Below are positions 18,751-28,425 of a stretch of 64,000 nucleotides of DNA, one piece after another (the stretch's first letter is position 1; each line of letters begins with the position of its first letter). This DNA comes from Proteobacteria bacterium 005FR1 (GTDB lineage Bacteria > Pseudomonadota > Gammaproteobacteria > Pseudomonadales > Cellvibrionaceae). The notes under the pieces are model-generated. The model was not told where the DNA came from, searched no databases, and saw only the letters and a program-made list of their open reading frames with translations. The DNA is taken from assembly GCA_026192395.1 (NCBI GenBank), contig WACF01000001.1, positions 1,201,637-1,265,636 on the forward strand, in the 5' to 3' direction. Made by a program: the position numbers and the translations under genes.

Positions 18751-19269
18751 TTACTTCTTCTTGCGCGGTGCCATGGTCATGATCATTTGGCGGCCTTCCA
18801 TCTTCGGGTATTGCTCTACTGCCGCAATTTCCTCCAGATCTTTCTCGATCCGCTTCATCATCTGCATGCCCAGCTCCTGGTGAGCCATTTCCCGGCCGCG
18901 GAAGCGCAGCGAGATCTTGGCTTTATCACCGCTTTCGAGGAAGCGCTGGACATTGCGCAACTTGACCTTGTAGTCACCCTCGTCCGTCCCTGGGCGAAAC
19001 TTCATTTCTTTGACTTGCTGCTGTTTCTGCTTCTTACGTGCAGCGGCCTTGGCTTTTTTCGCCTCAAACTGCTCCTTGCCATAGTCCAGGATTTTTACAA
19101 CCACCGGATCGGCGTCGGGGGCAATTTCAACCAGATCGAGGGAAGCGTCTTTGGCGGCCTTCAGGGCCTCTTCCAGCGGGACAATGCCCACCTGCTCTCC
19201 CTCGGCGCCAATCAGGCGGACGGGGTTCGCTTCGATCTGCTCGTTTATTCGGGCTTTTTTTAATTTAAT
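18751..19269 (-). CDS. infC: Translation initiation factor IF-3 (ATT start)
   Basis: The 172-aa IF-3 has its N-terminal domain with [15 protein letters not shown] (about 6-20), a lysine-rich linker (about 70-90) and the C-terminal 30S-binding domain with [13 protein letters not shown]. The family-typical N-terminus lies upstream of the first ATG/GTG in the frame. It is reached only by an ATT codon at 19269, preceded by GAGGAG at good spacing. AUU initiation is the known basis of IF-3 autocontrol. It lies 58 bp downstream of thrS. Confidence 0.96.
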   Translation of the reverse strand: MKLKKARINEQIEANPVRLIGAEGEQVGIVPLEEALKAAKDASLDLVEIAPDADPVVVKILDYGKEQFEAKKAKAAARKKQKQQQVKEMKFRPGTDEGDYKVKLRNVQRFLESGDKAKISLRFRGREMAHQELGMQMMKRIEKDLEEIAAVEQYPKMEGRQMIMTMAPRKKK

Positions 19270-19326
19270 GGCCGGTTTCTCCTCTGCACGTGAAAGATTG
19301 CCAATCCCCTGCCCCCATGGGCGAAC

Positions 19327-21264
19327 TCAGGAATTGACGGACTCTGACGCGCGGGATTTGCGCGCCAGTTCGGTTGTTAAAAGATCAGTAAATGCCTCAA
19401 TAGACATGGACCCGAGGTCTTCACCACCCCGGGTGCGCACGGTCACTACGTTGTTTTCCGCTTCTTTGTCGCCGAGAACAACCAGGTAGGGAACCCGCTG
19501 AATTGTGTGCTCGCGGATTTTAAAGCCGATCTTTTCGTTTCTCAAGTCAGACACAGCCCGGAAACCCTTGTTTCGCAAGGATTCTTCCAGTTTTTTCGCA
19601 TAATCCGCCTGACGGTCGGTGATATTCAGGATCGCCACCTGTTCCGGCGCCAGCCAGAGCGGGAATGCACCCTCATAGTGCTCGATCAAAATGCCGATAA
19701 ATCGCTCGAAGGAGCCCAGAATCGCCCGGTGCAGCATGACCGGCACCTGGCGCGAGCCGTCCTCAGCCACATACTGGGCCTCCAGCCGGCCCGGCATCGA
19801 GAAATCCACCTGAATGGTGCCGCACTGCCAGACCCGACCGATGGAGTCCTTCAGCGAGAACTCGATCTTGGGACCATAGAACGCGCCTTCTCCCGGCAGT
19901 TCTTCCCAGGGCAAATTCTTGGCGTCCAGTGCGTCGGCCAGCGCCTTTTCCGCCCGATCCCAGTCCTCGTCGGTGCCGACGCGCTTCTCCGGGCGGGTGG
20001 AAAGCTTGTAGATCAGGTTCTCCGCCGAGAAGCCGAAGTCGTCATAAACCTCATGGAGGAAGTCGATAAACTTGGCCACTTCCGGCTGGATCTGCTCTTC
20101 AGTACAGAAGATGTGAGCGTCATCCTGGGTAAAACCGCGCACCCGCATGATGCCGTGCAGCGCGCCGGAGAGCTCATTGCGGTGGCAGGAACCGAACTCC
20201 GCCAGCCGCAGGGGCAGATCCCGGTAGCTGCGCAGCCCTTGGTTGAACACCTGCACGTGGCAGGGGCAGTTCATGGGCTTGACCGCGAAGTGGCGTCCTT
20301 CCGACTCCACCTGAAACATGTCGTCGCCGAACTTATCCGCGTGCCCGGACTTCTGCCACAGGCTCATGTCCACCACCTGCGGAGTGCGGATCTCCTTGTA
20401 GCCATGGCGGTACTGCTGCTGACGCATGTAGCTTTCGATGGTGTTGTAGACAGTCCAGCCTTTGGGATGCCAGAACACCATGCCCGGCGCTTCTTCCTGC
20501 ATATGGAAGAGGTCGTACTTCTTGGCCAGCTTGCGGTGATCGCGCTTTTCCGCCTCTTCCAGGCGGTGCAAGTAGGCTTTCAGTTCTTTTTTATTGGCCC
20601 AGGCAGTGCCATATACGCGCTGGAGCATGGCGTTGTTGGAATCGCCACGCCAGTAGGCGCCCGCCACCTTCATCAGCTTGAAGGCTTTGATCTTGCCGGT
20701 TGACGGCACGTGGGGGCCACGGCACAGGTCTTCAAATTCGCCCTGACGGTAGAGCGAGAGCTCTTCGTTCTCGGGGATGTCGCGGATGATCTCCGCTTTG
20801 TACTGCTCGCCAATGCTCTCGAAATACTCGATCGCCTCGTTGCGCGACAGCACCCGGCGGCTCACGGGAATGTCCGCCTTCGCCAGCTCCGCCATTTTGT
20901 TCTCGATGGCTTCCAGATCTTCCGGAGTAAAAGGCCGCTCGTAGGCGAAGTCGTAATAAAAGCCGTCATCGATCACCGGACCGATGGTGACCTGAGCTTC
21001 CGGGAAGAGCTCCTTCACAGCCTGCGCCAGCAGGTGCGCGGCGGAGTGCCGAAGCACATCCAGACCTTCCTCGGAGCGGTCGGTGATGATCGCCACGTTA
21101 GCGTCAATCTCGATAACAAAAGAGGTATCCACTTCCCTGCCCTCGACCACACCGGCAACAGCAGCGCTGGCCAGACCCGGGCCGATATCGGCGGCGATGT
21201 CGTGAACGGAAACAGGATTGGAAAAGACGCGGTGAGACCCGTCGGGGAGAGTAATAGTCGGCAT
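19327..21264 (-). CDS. thrS: Threonyl-tRNA synthetase
   Basis: The 645-aa class II synthetase has an N-terminal TGS domain (1-62), the editing domain with [12 protein letters not shown] (about 78) and the catalytic core with the zinc-ligand Cys in [12 protein letters not shown]. Motif 2 lies in [14 protein letters not shown], and the C-terminal anticodon domain ends the protein. I start at the ATG at 21264 ([10 protein letters not shown]), which has AAGGA upstream. The frame reaches 21300 without homology. It is the first gene of the translation operon. Confidence 0.97.
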   Translation of the reverse strand: MPTITLPDGSHRVFSNPVSVHDIAADIGPGLASAAVAGVVEGREVDTSFVIEIDANVAIITDRSEEGLDVLRHSAAHLLAQAVKELFPEAQVTIGPVIDDGFYYDFAYERPFTPEDLEAIENKMAELAKADIPVSRRVLSRNEAIEYFESIGEQYKAEIIRDIPENEELSLYRQGEFEDLCRGPHVPSTGKIKAFKLMKVAGAYWRGDSNNAMLQRVYGTAWANKKELKAYLHRLEEAEKRDHRKLAKKYDLFHMQEEAPGMVFWHPKGWTVYNTIESYMRQQQYRHGYKEIRTPQVVDMSLWQKSGHADKFGDDMFQVESEGRHFAVKPMNCPCHVQVFNQGLRSYRDLPLRLAEFGSCHRNELSGALHGIMRVRGFTQDDAHIFCTEEQIQPEVAKFIDFLHEVYDDFGFSAENLIYKLSTRPEKRVGTDEDWDRAEKALADALDAKNLPWEELPGEGAFYGPKIEFSLKDSIGRVWQCGTIQVDFSMPGRLEAQYVAEDGSRQVPVMLHRAILGSFERFIGILIEHYEGAFPLWLAPEQVAILNITDRQADYAKKLEESLRNKGFRAVSDLRNEKIGFKIREHTIQRVPYLVVLGDKEAENNVVTVRTRGGEDLGSMSIEAFTDLLTTELARKSRASESVNS

Positions 21265-21387
21265 TGCGAGGATAGTCCTTTCAGTGGTGACCCCTACCAC
21301 GGGCCACGTGACAAGCTGGGCTAAGTGAAGCGGGGGAGCATAGCAGATTTCGGCCGCTAGTCTCCAGTCGGGGATGGCAGACGGCGG

Positions 21388-21461
21388 ACGGGAGACGGGA
21401 GACGGGAGACGGGAGACGGGAGACGGGAGACGGGAGACGGGAGACGGGAGACGGGAGACGG
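21388..21461. repeat. GGGAGAC heptamer array, about ten copies
   Basis: A near-perfect (GGGAGAC)n run sits about 125 bp upstream of the thrS start and may overlap its promoter region. Copy-number change here could alter expression. It is the G-rich member of the heptamer family. Confidence 0.95.
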
Positions 21462-21498
21462 GGCTGAGTGTTTAGCACCCTTGCCGGAAACACCACTT

Positions 21499-21526
21499 CC
21501 GTCATTCCGGCGAAGGCCGGAATCCA
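21499..21526. repeat. Single TCATTCCGGC-family arm
   Basis: GTCATTCCGGCGAAGGCCGG followed by AATCCATG is one arm of the dispersed repeat. A poorly preserved opposite arm may lie near 21612-21643 (GAATTCCCGCC...TGACGCCGG). No gene is seen in 21300-21868. Confidence 0.8.
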
Positions 21527-21868
21527 TGATTGGGGTTTCGCAAGGCGGTGCCCCCTCGGTGCACATCCACGGCAATGCACGGTCGAGCATTGAATGTCCG
21601 CACCCTCATCATGAATTCCCGCCTGCGCCAGCCTGACGCCGGAATGGCGCCGGAGCTAAACCGCTGATGAAATGGCAGAGCTCGACCCGCCGGTAGTTCA
21701 GAAAACGCAGGGATAGACTTTAATAAAATGACCGGGCGCACTGCCATGGTGGTTACATAGTTGCGAGCCTTCCCAGTCGGAGGCTGTCAGCTGACCGTCT
21801 TCCGTCGCCCCCAATAGACGACAACCAACAGGAAGCTTACTATTGTGAAAAAATAAATCTGTCCCCTT

Positions 21869-22270
21869 TTACTTTTCTGCCGGTTCACTGCCATTCTCCT
21901 GCATTCTCCTGAGCACCCATACATATGGCACCGATAGCAAAACTGACGCTAACAAAGTCGTGGAGACATTAATCAAGCTAAGGCCAAATTTATCGTTTAT
22001 ATAGAACAAATCTAAAGAAAACCTAACCACTACGAATGCGACTCCCAAGTACAAAGCTCCTTTGAACCAAGCAACTCGAATTTGGACAACACAAAAGCAA
22101 CCTAAAAGAACTGCATACATAACCTGCAAGTAGGATTTTAGCACCATTGTGTAATGTCGATCGGCTTCAGGGTTGAACAAAGAAAGTAACGCTAAAGCAA
22201 ATAGAAAACCGCTCCAGATGAGCAGAGAAAGTTTGTATTTTTGATATGGTTTACTGACAACTCGAATCAC
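21869..22270 (-). CDS. Small membrane protein (four hydrophobic segments)
   Basis: The 133-aa protein has four predicted membrane segments (about 14-31, 48-65, 70-90 and 98-120), a basic N-terminus and a short charged tail. No family is recognised. Base composition is visibly AT-richer than the translation operon, suggesting transfer. The IS3-type element ends eight bases upstream of its start, so its promoter and any cotranscription with the RHS operon have been cut off. Size and topology resemble the small membrane genes after the RHS gene, so it may be a displaced member of that group. Confidence 0.7.
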   Translation of the reverse strand: MIRVVSKPYQKYKLSLLIWSGFLFALALLSLFNPEADRHYTMVLKSYLQVMYAVLLGCFCVVQIRVAWFKGALYLGVAFVVVRFSLDLFYINDKFGLSLINVSTTLLASVLLSVPYVWVLRRMQENGSEPAEK

Positions 22271-22299
22271 AATCTACTGTAAACCTCCCCTTTTTAGGG

Positions 22300-23150
22300 T
22301 CAGGCATAACTAGAGCTTTCCACCTGCTCGTGTAAAGCCAGATACTCCCAAGGTGTGAGGTCTTCAAGGGAGTCGTGTGGCCGTTCTTCGTTGTATTCTC
22401 GCAGCCAGTTATCTGTCCGCTCTCGCACCTCGGTCAGCGTGCGGAAGGCGTACATGTTCAAGATCTCGTCGCGATAGGTTCTGTTGAACCGCTCGACGAA
22501 TGAGTTCTGAGTGGGCTTGCCCGGTTTGATGAACTCGAGTTCAATCCTATGTTCTTCAGCCCACTCCGCCAAGGCCGTAGAGATGAATTCCGGGCCGTTG
22601 TCCATGCGCAGCTTCCTTGGGTAGCCGCGCCAGGCGACGACTCGTTCCAGGACGCGAATTACTCTCGGGGCGGGCAGGTTCAGATCTACTTCGATGGCGA
22701 GCGCCTCACGATTGAAGTTGTCGACCAGGTTGAAGGTCCTGAATCGACGCCCGCAGAAGAGGCTGTCGCTCATGAAGTCCATTGATCAACACAATGATTG
22801 GCCTGAGAAGGCACCGCCAGCGTCTCTGGATAACGTGCTGGTAGCCGTTTCTTTCCACGCCGGCGTTTGTTCAGGTTTAGCTCGCAATACAAGCGGTAAA
22901 CGCGCTTGTGGTTCCAGGTGTGTCTCCAGCGCCGGAGCACCTTGAACACTTGCTGAAGCCATACGCCGGATAGCGCTCTACGGCTTCTTGCAGCTTCGCA
23001 ACGGCTTTGTCATCCCGGCTCGGATCCGGCTGGTACCGATAGACTGAATCGCTAATGCCGACTGCGCGACACGCTTGGCGAAGGCCTGCCCCATGCTCCT
23101 CCCGAGCGTAATCCACGAGCTGCCGACGTATCGCTGGCTTTATAGCTTTT
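22300..23150 (-). pseudogene. IS3-family orfB transposase, two frameshifts
   Basis: OrfB homology runs over three frames. The N-terminal part (VDYAREEHGAGLRQACRAVG) is in one frame to about 22949, a middle part (VFKVLRRW...KRVYRLYCEL) in a second frame, and the catalytic part (DFMSD, MDNGPEFIS, VERFNRTYRDEIL) in a third frame from about 22785. The DDE residues survive, but the two shifts make the protein incomplete. OrfB would normally be reached from orfA by -1 slippage at the A7 run (T7 on the plus strand at 23147-23153). Confidence 0.9.
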
Positions 23151-23406
23151 TTTCTACGATGTCCTTGACGATCCGGTACTCCAGGCTCAACTCGGCGTAC
23201 ATCGCTTTCAGACGGCGGTTCTCGTCCTCAAGCTCCTTGAGCCGCTTGACGTCGGACGCTTCCATGCCGCCGTATTTGGATTTCCAGTTGTAGTAGGTCG
23301 CGTCCGATATGCCGTATTCCCGGCACACCTCCTTGACCAACCGTCCCCCTTCGACCTCTTTGAGGATCTTAACGATCTGGGTCTCTGTGAAGCGTGATTT
23401 TCTCAT
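23140..23406 (-). CDS. IS3-family orfA (transposase helix-turn-helix protein)
   Basis: The 88-aa protein begins MRKSRFTETQIVKILKEVE and has the HTH region VCREYGISDATYYNWKSKYG followed by a leucine-zipper-like helix (KRLKELEDENRRLKAMYAEL). This is the standard OrfA layout. It binds the IS ends and is fused to OrfB by frameshifting. The gene is intact although orfB is not. Confidence 0.93.
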   Translation of the reverse strand: MRKSRFTETQIVKILKEVEGGRLVKEVCREYGISDATYYNWKSKYGGMEASDVKRLKELEDENRRLKAMYAELSLEYRIVKDIVEKKL

Positions 23407-23592
23407 TATCGTTCTCCTTGCACGTTCAGTGCACGATGGAGAACTCTAATTGGCGATGCCCCGATTTTAAGGGAGGTTTACACTGCCTCCAAAATAAACC
23501 TCTAATCTATCTGTTTTCAGTCAGCCCCCCATATTTGTGTTATCTCCCCCCTCAATCATTCTTCTTTTTGATCCTCATTCGCCTCAGCAACT

Positions 23593-23895
23593 TCACTTCC
23601 TATCGGGGTCTATGCTTTCTTGCTCTTTGTCTTGTTTGGAAGATTTGCGCCAGATGGGCCTGACCGAGATCCAAACGTGGGTATAGTCTCCTCTGGGTCT
23701 CGTATTCCGATCTCCTTGCGGTTCGCTTTGATCCGTCACAAACAAGTAAAGAATGGGACCTACAATCGGGATTAAAGCTATAATCGATAACAGCACCTTC
23801 ACAAGTAGCCGGCCCTTTTTCGCCCATAATTTGCAGAGCAGAAACGCACTCATCAACTCCGATATTCCGATTACCGTCCAAAGCGTCGTGTTCAT
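23593..23895 (-). CDS. Small membrane protein, second gene after RHS
   Basis: The 100-aa protein has two hydrophobic segments (about 4-22 and 30-54). The second reads VLLSIIALIPIVGPILYLFV, like the phospholipase-D N-terminal type membrane hairpin seen in many small immunity-like proteins. The cytoplasmic tail is charged (KQDKEQESIDPDRK). Its ATG overlaps the stop of the preceding membrane gene (ATGA). I infer a role in protection from, or anchoring of, the RHS product, based on context only. Confidence 0.65.
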   Translation of the reverse strand: MNTTLWTVIGISELMSAFLLCKLWAKKGRLLVKVLLSIIALIPIVGPILYLFVTDQSEPQGDRNTRPRGDYTHVWISVRPIWRKSSKQDKEQESIDPDRK

Positions 23896-24296
23896 ACGTC
23901 AGCTTTTGCAAACTTTCGGCTTACACTCGAGAAGAACGACAACCCGATTACAAGACCCTCGCCAAGCGTCAAAAAGTAGCCCAGCAAAGCCTCATAGCCA
24001 GATTCGACCGAAATTCCATACAGAGGGATGGCCAAGCCTCCCCCCAATGTTATGAACAGCAACAACAGCCTTGCCCACCTCTGGAAAAATATCAGACCCA
24101 GGTAGATGGTCACGTATGTGAAAGTGAGGACCGAACTTATCAAAACTATGGTTTGGCCATCAAGAATGGAATTTGCGCCGACCCAGACCAGCGCAGCATG
24201 GGCCCCATGGGAGTACGCGAAGCCCCAGGGGATGTAGAACCAAGCTAGCTGCAACAGAATAAGTCCAACCAGAACCGTTCGGTAAAACTTTTCCAT
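23892..24296 (-). CDS. Small membrane protein directly after RHS; candidate immunity protein
   Basis: The 134-aa protein has four predicted membrane helices (about 6-25, 47-68, 72-95 and 108-125). It starts 10 bp after the RHS stop codon, which is where immunity genes of RHS polymorphic toxins usually lie. No family is recognised. The ATG at 24296 is chosen over an upstream in-frame codon that would lie inside the RHS gene. Its AT-rich composition matches the other small membrane genes here. Confidence 0.68.
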   Translation of the reverse strand: MEKFYRTVLVGLILLQLAWFYIPWGFAYSHGAHAALVWVGANSILDGQTIVLISSVLTFTYVTIYLGLIFFQRWARLLLLFITLGGGLAIPLYGISVESGYEALLGYFLTLGEGLVIGLSFFSSVSRKFAKADV

Positions 24297-24306
24297 ATTT
24301 TCCGAC

Positions 24307-27300
24307 CTATAAAAATACTTGAAGCTTTTCCTTCCAACAGAAACAATCTGGATCATCCTTGCGGGGTAGTGACATCTGAGGCCCGATTGGGCAGCTTACG
24401 CTGTCGTCTGTACATTGGCATTTGAGGATCTCGACCGTGCACATACCAAAGCTATTGCAGTTCAGCCCCTTCATTTCCTGTTCCAAAGCGTCAGACGTTG
24501 GATCAGGGAGGTTCTCAAGAGCTTCATGCAAGTCAGGATTCCTCGGCCCCCCCAATCTATTTAGCTGTATCTGGCGGTAAATTGAGAGCATTTGTGCACG
24601 AGTCAAACCCCTCCCGCCAACAGCCTGCTGAAACCGATTCCACCGATTAGGCCTCGCGCCTCTTAGGCCATCTGGGTCGACATGCGTGGACGGGCTGCTA
24701 CCAACGTACGCGAACGTATTGAGCCCGCCCTCGAGCCCAATCGGATCAGATTCGACGTACCTGCCACGCGTCGGATCATAATCCCTATAGTAGTTGTAAT
24801 GCAGCCCTGTCTCTTCATCGAAGTACTGGCCCGGGAAACGATGGTTGACCGCCACTCGGAGACCATCACCATCCGGATCTTCCGGTGCCGGACCCTCGCC
24901 GAAAGCGTCGCTTATCCACCTCCAGACTCCGTCTTGATCGGCATCCGTTGCTATCTTGGGGCTCCCCAGGTGATCGGTATGAACGAAGACCATGCCGCCA
25001 TTGTCATCGATTTGCGCCGTAAGCGCAGGAAATACCCCCTCTCGCAAATAGATATACTCCCGAATCATTGCACCGGTCGCATCGTACTCTCCCAGCAGCT
25101 CCCCGCTTTGGCCGTAAACGTAGCGGATGTCGCCCGTCATGCTGCCGGACAGTTGTTTGCGAACGCGTTCGCCTCTGTAATTGTAGGTGTACTGCGCTTC
25201 GACGCCGTCGGCGAGGTTTGTGACGTGGGCGAGGCGGTTGGCCTGATTGTACTGGTATTGGATTCGGCCGTCGTCCAAGGTGTTGCCGGTGGCGTCCAGA
25301 ACGATGGGGGCTCCGTCCACCTCTTGCAGGCGGTTGCTTCGGTTCTCGTAGCGGTAGAGGTCCGGTTCGCTGCCGTCTTGCTTGGCCTGAGTGAGGCGGT
25401 TGCCGACTGGGTCGTAGGTGAACAGTAAGGGCACCTCGTCGGTCGGGCTTCCGTCTTGGGTGAGGCGGCCAAGGGTGTCGTACTGAAACTGATTGACATC
25501 GGTGGTGCCGTCCCGGGTCCAGGTCTGGCCGGTGATCTGGCCCTGAGTGTCCAGCTGGTTCTGCAGGCGGTTGTCGGGGCCGCCGAAACGCTTCTCCACC
25601 AGTCGGCCGGCGTTGTCATAGTCCAGCTCAGTCGTCACCCCATTGCCATGCTGGAAGGCAATCAGCTGGTCGCCCCGCCACTGCACATTCTGCACAATGT
25701 CGGACTCGACGCCGTCCTGGTTCAACTGGATGCTGGCGAGGCGGCCTGCGGCGTCGTAGTTGTAGCTGACGCGAGCGCCACTGGGATAGACGATATCAGT
25801 CAGCTGGTCCGCATCGTTGTAAGAATAGCCTGTGGTAAATGGCGTCCCCTTGATGGTGGTGTCCACCTGTGTAAGCAGGCCACGGGCGTTGTACTGTAGG
25901 TTGGTCGTGCCGGAGCCGTCCGCCACGGACGTGAGCCAGCCCGTGCCGTTGCTGCCTTCGTCGTAGCCTAACGTGGTATCAAGTTCCACGCCCTCATAGT
26001 CGATCAGTACAGGGCGGTTCAAGGCATCGTAGCCATAGGTGACGGTTCGCCCTTCCGCATCCACCTGTACAACCACATTGCCCGATTCATCCAGGGTGAA
26101 GTGAGTAGTACCAGTATCAGGACTGCTCTGTTCCAGCAGCTCGCCCCAGCCACTGTATTGATAGGCGGTGGTGCCCTGGTTGGGATCCACCACTTGAGTG
26201 AGGCGGCCAAGCGGGTCGTAGCTGAAATTTGTCAGGCCTTGCAGCGCGTCTTCAACTTGCCGCAGCCGGCCCTCGGGATCGTAGCGGTACACGGTGCTGC
26301 TGATCGTGCCGGTATCGAAACTGCCGTACAAGGTGGTCTTGGTGAGGTCGTCGAGGCCGTTGTATTCATGCTGGCTCACTTGCTGACCAAGGCCTGCCAG
26401 GTATTCCTGTATGGGCAGCTGAGTGAGCGGGTCGAGCCTGCTGATCTGCGTTGCGATCAGCGCGCCGTTCTTGTCGTAGCGCTGCTGGGTCAGCTGCGTG
26501 TAGGAGGACGTATGCAGATAGGTAACGACCAGCGAATCCCCTGCCGGGTAGTCCACCCGGGTCAACTGATTCTGGTCGTTATAGGCGAAGGACGTCGTCC
26601 GCCCGAGGGGATCAGTGGCTGAGATGATCAGGCCCTGGGGGTTGTAGACGTAGCTTGCGACCCGGCCGTTCTGGCTGGTCTGCACCAGTCGGTTGCGGCT
26701 GTCGTAGTTCAGTTCCGTTACTGTGCCGTTGCTGTTCGTCAGCGTATCCTGCTGGCCAGCGGCGTTGTAGGTGTAGCCGATGGACTGACCTAACGGGTAG
26801 CCGAGTTCGGTCAACTGTCCGCGATTGTCGTAGGCAAAGGTCTGCGTGTCCTGACTACCCGGGTGTGGCCCATCGATGCTGGCCAGCTTGCCAAGAATCG
26901 GCTTTCCGTTAGCGTCGGTATCGTTGGGGTAATAGGAATAGGTCCAAGCGCGCTGATCACCCGTGACTAGATCGACTTCCGTCCTTGTCAGCATCCGCAG
27001 GTCGTCGTCGTAGGTGTAGCGGCTCTCCCGCAGACCATATTCGTTGCGGGTGGCGATGCGATCTGTGTTGTTCCAGTAGGTTGTCACCACTTCCCGCGCA
27101 TCTGCCGTCCCAGCCCGCTCCGTGATCTTGGTGGTACGCCCCGCTTCGTTGTACTCGTAGCGGGTCACATTGCCGCGTTCGTCGACCAACTGGCTCACCT
27201 TGCCGTTCTCGTTGTACTGGCGTGATGTGGTCAGGGCCTTAGTTGTGTTGGTCTGCTGGTAGATGCGGTAGTTGGCCGCGTCGGCGATATAAGTGTGGGA

Positions 27301-28410
27301 TTCCAGGGTGGCGGTGCCGCCGATTTGCTTGGTGTCCTTGATAACTCGAACCGCCTGGCGGCCGTCATGGGTTGTTTGCGCGTAGCGGTAATAGTGGCGA
27401 TGGCCGTCAATCTCCGTGTAGCTGGCCACACGCATGGCCTTCTTGCCATACAGCAGCACTTCGCTCCAGGTCACGCTCAGCACCGGGTCGCTGCCGTTGT
27501 CATGGATGCCGGTCAGCAGGTGCTGTTTATAGCCGATGTTGTCCACCAGCTGATAGCTGTAATTACGGGAGTTATCGTCCGGGTCGCGGACCTGAGTCAG
27601 GCGGCCATGCTCGTCGTAGCTGTAATGCCATACCCGGCCAGCATGGTCGGTAACATTCTCGACGAAGCCCTGTTCATTGTAGACAAAGGCGAGTGAGAAT
27701 CCGTAGGAGTCGTATTGGCGTAGCAGACGATCCTCATCGTCGTATTCGTAATAAACAGCGCTGCCGTCCCGGCTGGAATAGCTTTCCAGCAGGGCGCCCG
27801 TAGGCCCATAGATGTTGTAATCGATGGAATCCTCGAACACCTGCTTGAAGCCACCTTCAGGAGTCTTCTCGAATGTGAAGTAGAGAACGCCCGGCGTTTT
27901 GCAGCCGGTTTCCGTGTCTTCCAATCGATAACGGCGGCCGTAGGATGCCAGCCAGATGGGCACCGACTCGAATTCGGTAGCGGTTTTGGGAGAGCCGTCG
28001 GCATTGCCTTCGGTCACTGCTTTGAAGGTGCGGGCGATGTTGGATTCCTGTGCTGTCACCCAACCGCGGCCGAACAGGCCAGCGCGATAGTCGAATGAGT
28101 TGTAGGTGCGCTTCAGGTCAATGCGTGTGTCGCCGGGCAATGCGATGTCTGTATCCCGCCACACCAAATATCCGCGCGCCGTGTAAACGGGCGAACTGGT
28201 GTTGTTGGGGTTAGGGCAGGAACACTCGCCACCGTCACAATCAGTCTCCTCCTCCTCATCCGGGCTGGTAATGTCTTCCCGGTTGCCGTTCCACGGCTGG
28301 TCATAAGCGAATGCCTGCGTGCTGAGCGACAACAGGATCACAAGAAGCGCCGCCGGCAAGAAAGCGGTACCGAACATCTCCAACAGCAGGTTCCTGGCTG
28401 ATTTATTCAT
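24307..28410 (-). CDS. Secreted RHS/YD-repeat protein with Cys-rich C-terminal tail
   Basis: This 1367-aa protein has a signal peptide (about 1-36), an acidic Cys-containing segment (DCDGGECSCPNPN), a DUF6531-like start (SSPVYTARGYLVWRDTDIAL), many YD repeats forming the RHS shell (about 220-1150) and the conserved core near 1160-1249 (LGSPKIATDADQDG, then GLHYNYYRDYDPTRGRYVESDP). After DPDGL come 118 variable residues with seven cysteines (CNSFGMC, CQC, CFC), probably the effector domain. No toxin family is recognised. Export looks Sec-dependent, with no T6SS (VgrG, PAAR) element nearby. It belongs to a packed run with PKD and FlgD-Ig proteins. Confidence 0.9.
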   Translation of the reverse strand: MNKSARNLLLEMFGTAFLPAALLVILLSLSTQAFAYDQPWNGNREDITSPDEEEETDCDGGECSCPNPNNTSSPVYTARGYLVWRDTDIALPGDTRIDLKRTYNSFDYRAGLFGRGWVTAQESNIARTFKAVTEGNADGSPKTATEFESVPIWLASYGRRYRLEDTETGCKTPGVLYFTFEKTPEGGFKQVFEDSIDYNIYGPTGALLESYSSRDGSAVYYEYDDEDRLLRQYDSYGFSLAFVYNEQGFVENVTDHAGRVWHYSYDEHGRLTQVRDPDDNSRNYSYQLVDNIGYKQHLLTGIHDNGSDPVLSVTWSEVLLYGKKAMRVASYTEIDGHRHYYRYAQTTHDGRQAVRVIKDTKQIGGTATLESHTYIADAANYRIYQQTNTTKALTTSRQYNENGKVSQLVDERGNVTRYEYNEAGRTTKITERAGTADAREVVTTYWNNTDRIATRNEYGLRESRYTYDDDLRMLTRTEVDLVTGDQRAWTYSYYPNDTDANGKPILGKLASIDGPHPGSQDTQTFAYDNRGQLTELGYPLGQSIGYTYNAAGQQDTLTNSNGTVTELNYDSRNRLVQTSQNGRVASYVYNPQGLIISATDPLGRTTSFAYNDQNQLTRVDYPAGDSLVVTYLHTSSYTQLTQQRYDKNGALIATQISRLDPLTQLPIQEYLAGLGQQVSQHEYNGLDDLTKTTLYGSFDTGTISSTVYRYDPEGRLRQVEDALQGLTNFSYDPLGRLTQVVDPNQGTTAYQYSGWGELLEQSSPDTGTTHFTLDESGNVVVQVDAEGRTVTYGYDALNRPVLIDYEGVELDTTLGYDEGSNGTGWLTSVADGSGTTNLQYNARGLLTQVDTTIKGTPFTTGYSYNDADQLTDIVYPSGARVSYNYDAAGRLASIQLNQDGVESDIVQNVQWRGDQLIAFQHGNGVTTELDYDNAGRLVEKRFGGPDNRLQNQLDTQGQITGQTWTRDGTTDVNQFQYDTLGRLTQDGSPTDEVPLLFTYDPVGNRLTQAKQDGSEPDLYRYENRSNRLQEVDGAPIVLDATGNTLDDGRIQYQYNQANRLAHVTNLADGVEAQYTYNYRGERVRKQLSGSMTGDIRYVYGQSGELLGEYDATGAMIREYIYLREGVFPALTAQIDDNGGMVFVHTDHLGSPKIATDADQDGVWRWISDAFGEGPAPEDPDGDGLRVAVNHRFPGQYFDEETGLHYNYYRDYDPTRGRYVESDPIGLEGGLNTFAYVGSSPSTHVDPDGLRGARPNRWNRFQQAVGGRGLTRAQMLSIYRQIQLNRLGGPRNPDLHEALENLPDPTSDALEQEMKGLNCNSFGMCTVEILKCQCTDDSVSCPIGPQMSLPRKDDPDCFCWKEKLQVFL

Positions 28411-28425
28411 TGTTCTTCCCCTGTT

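Larger units (their letters stand above)
22279..23481 (-). mobile_element. IS3-family insertion sequence, about 1.2 kb, decayed
   Basis: The ends are near-perfect inverted repeats, GTAAACCTCCC at 22279 and GGGAGGTTTAC ending at 23481, flanked by ACT on both sides (22276-22278 and 23482-23484), which fits a 3-bp target duplication. Inside are a complete orfA and a frameshifted orfB. If the ends are taken as TG...CA one base further out, as is usual for IS3, no duplication is visible. It splits an AT-rich gene block downstream of the RHS gene. Confidence 0.92.

Noticed and set aside
19507-20703. A 398-aa open frame on the plus strand
   Set aside because: It is antisense to thrS, and its composition is that of a complementary-strand shadow.
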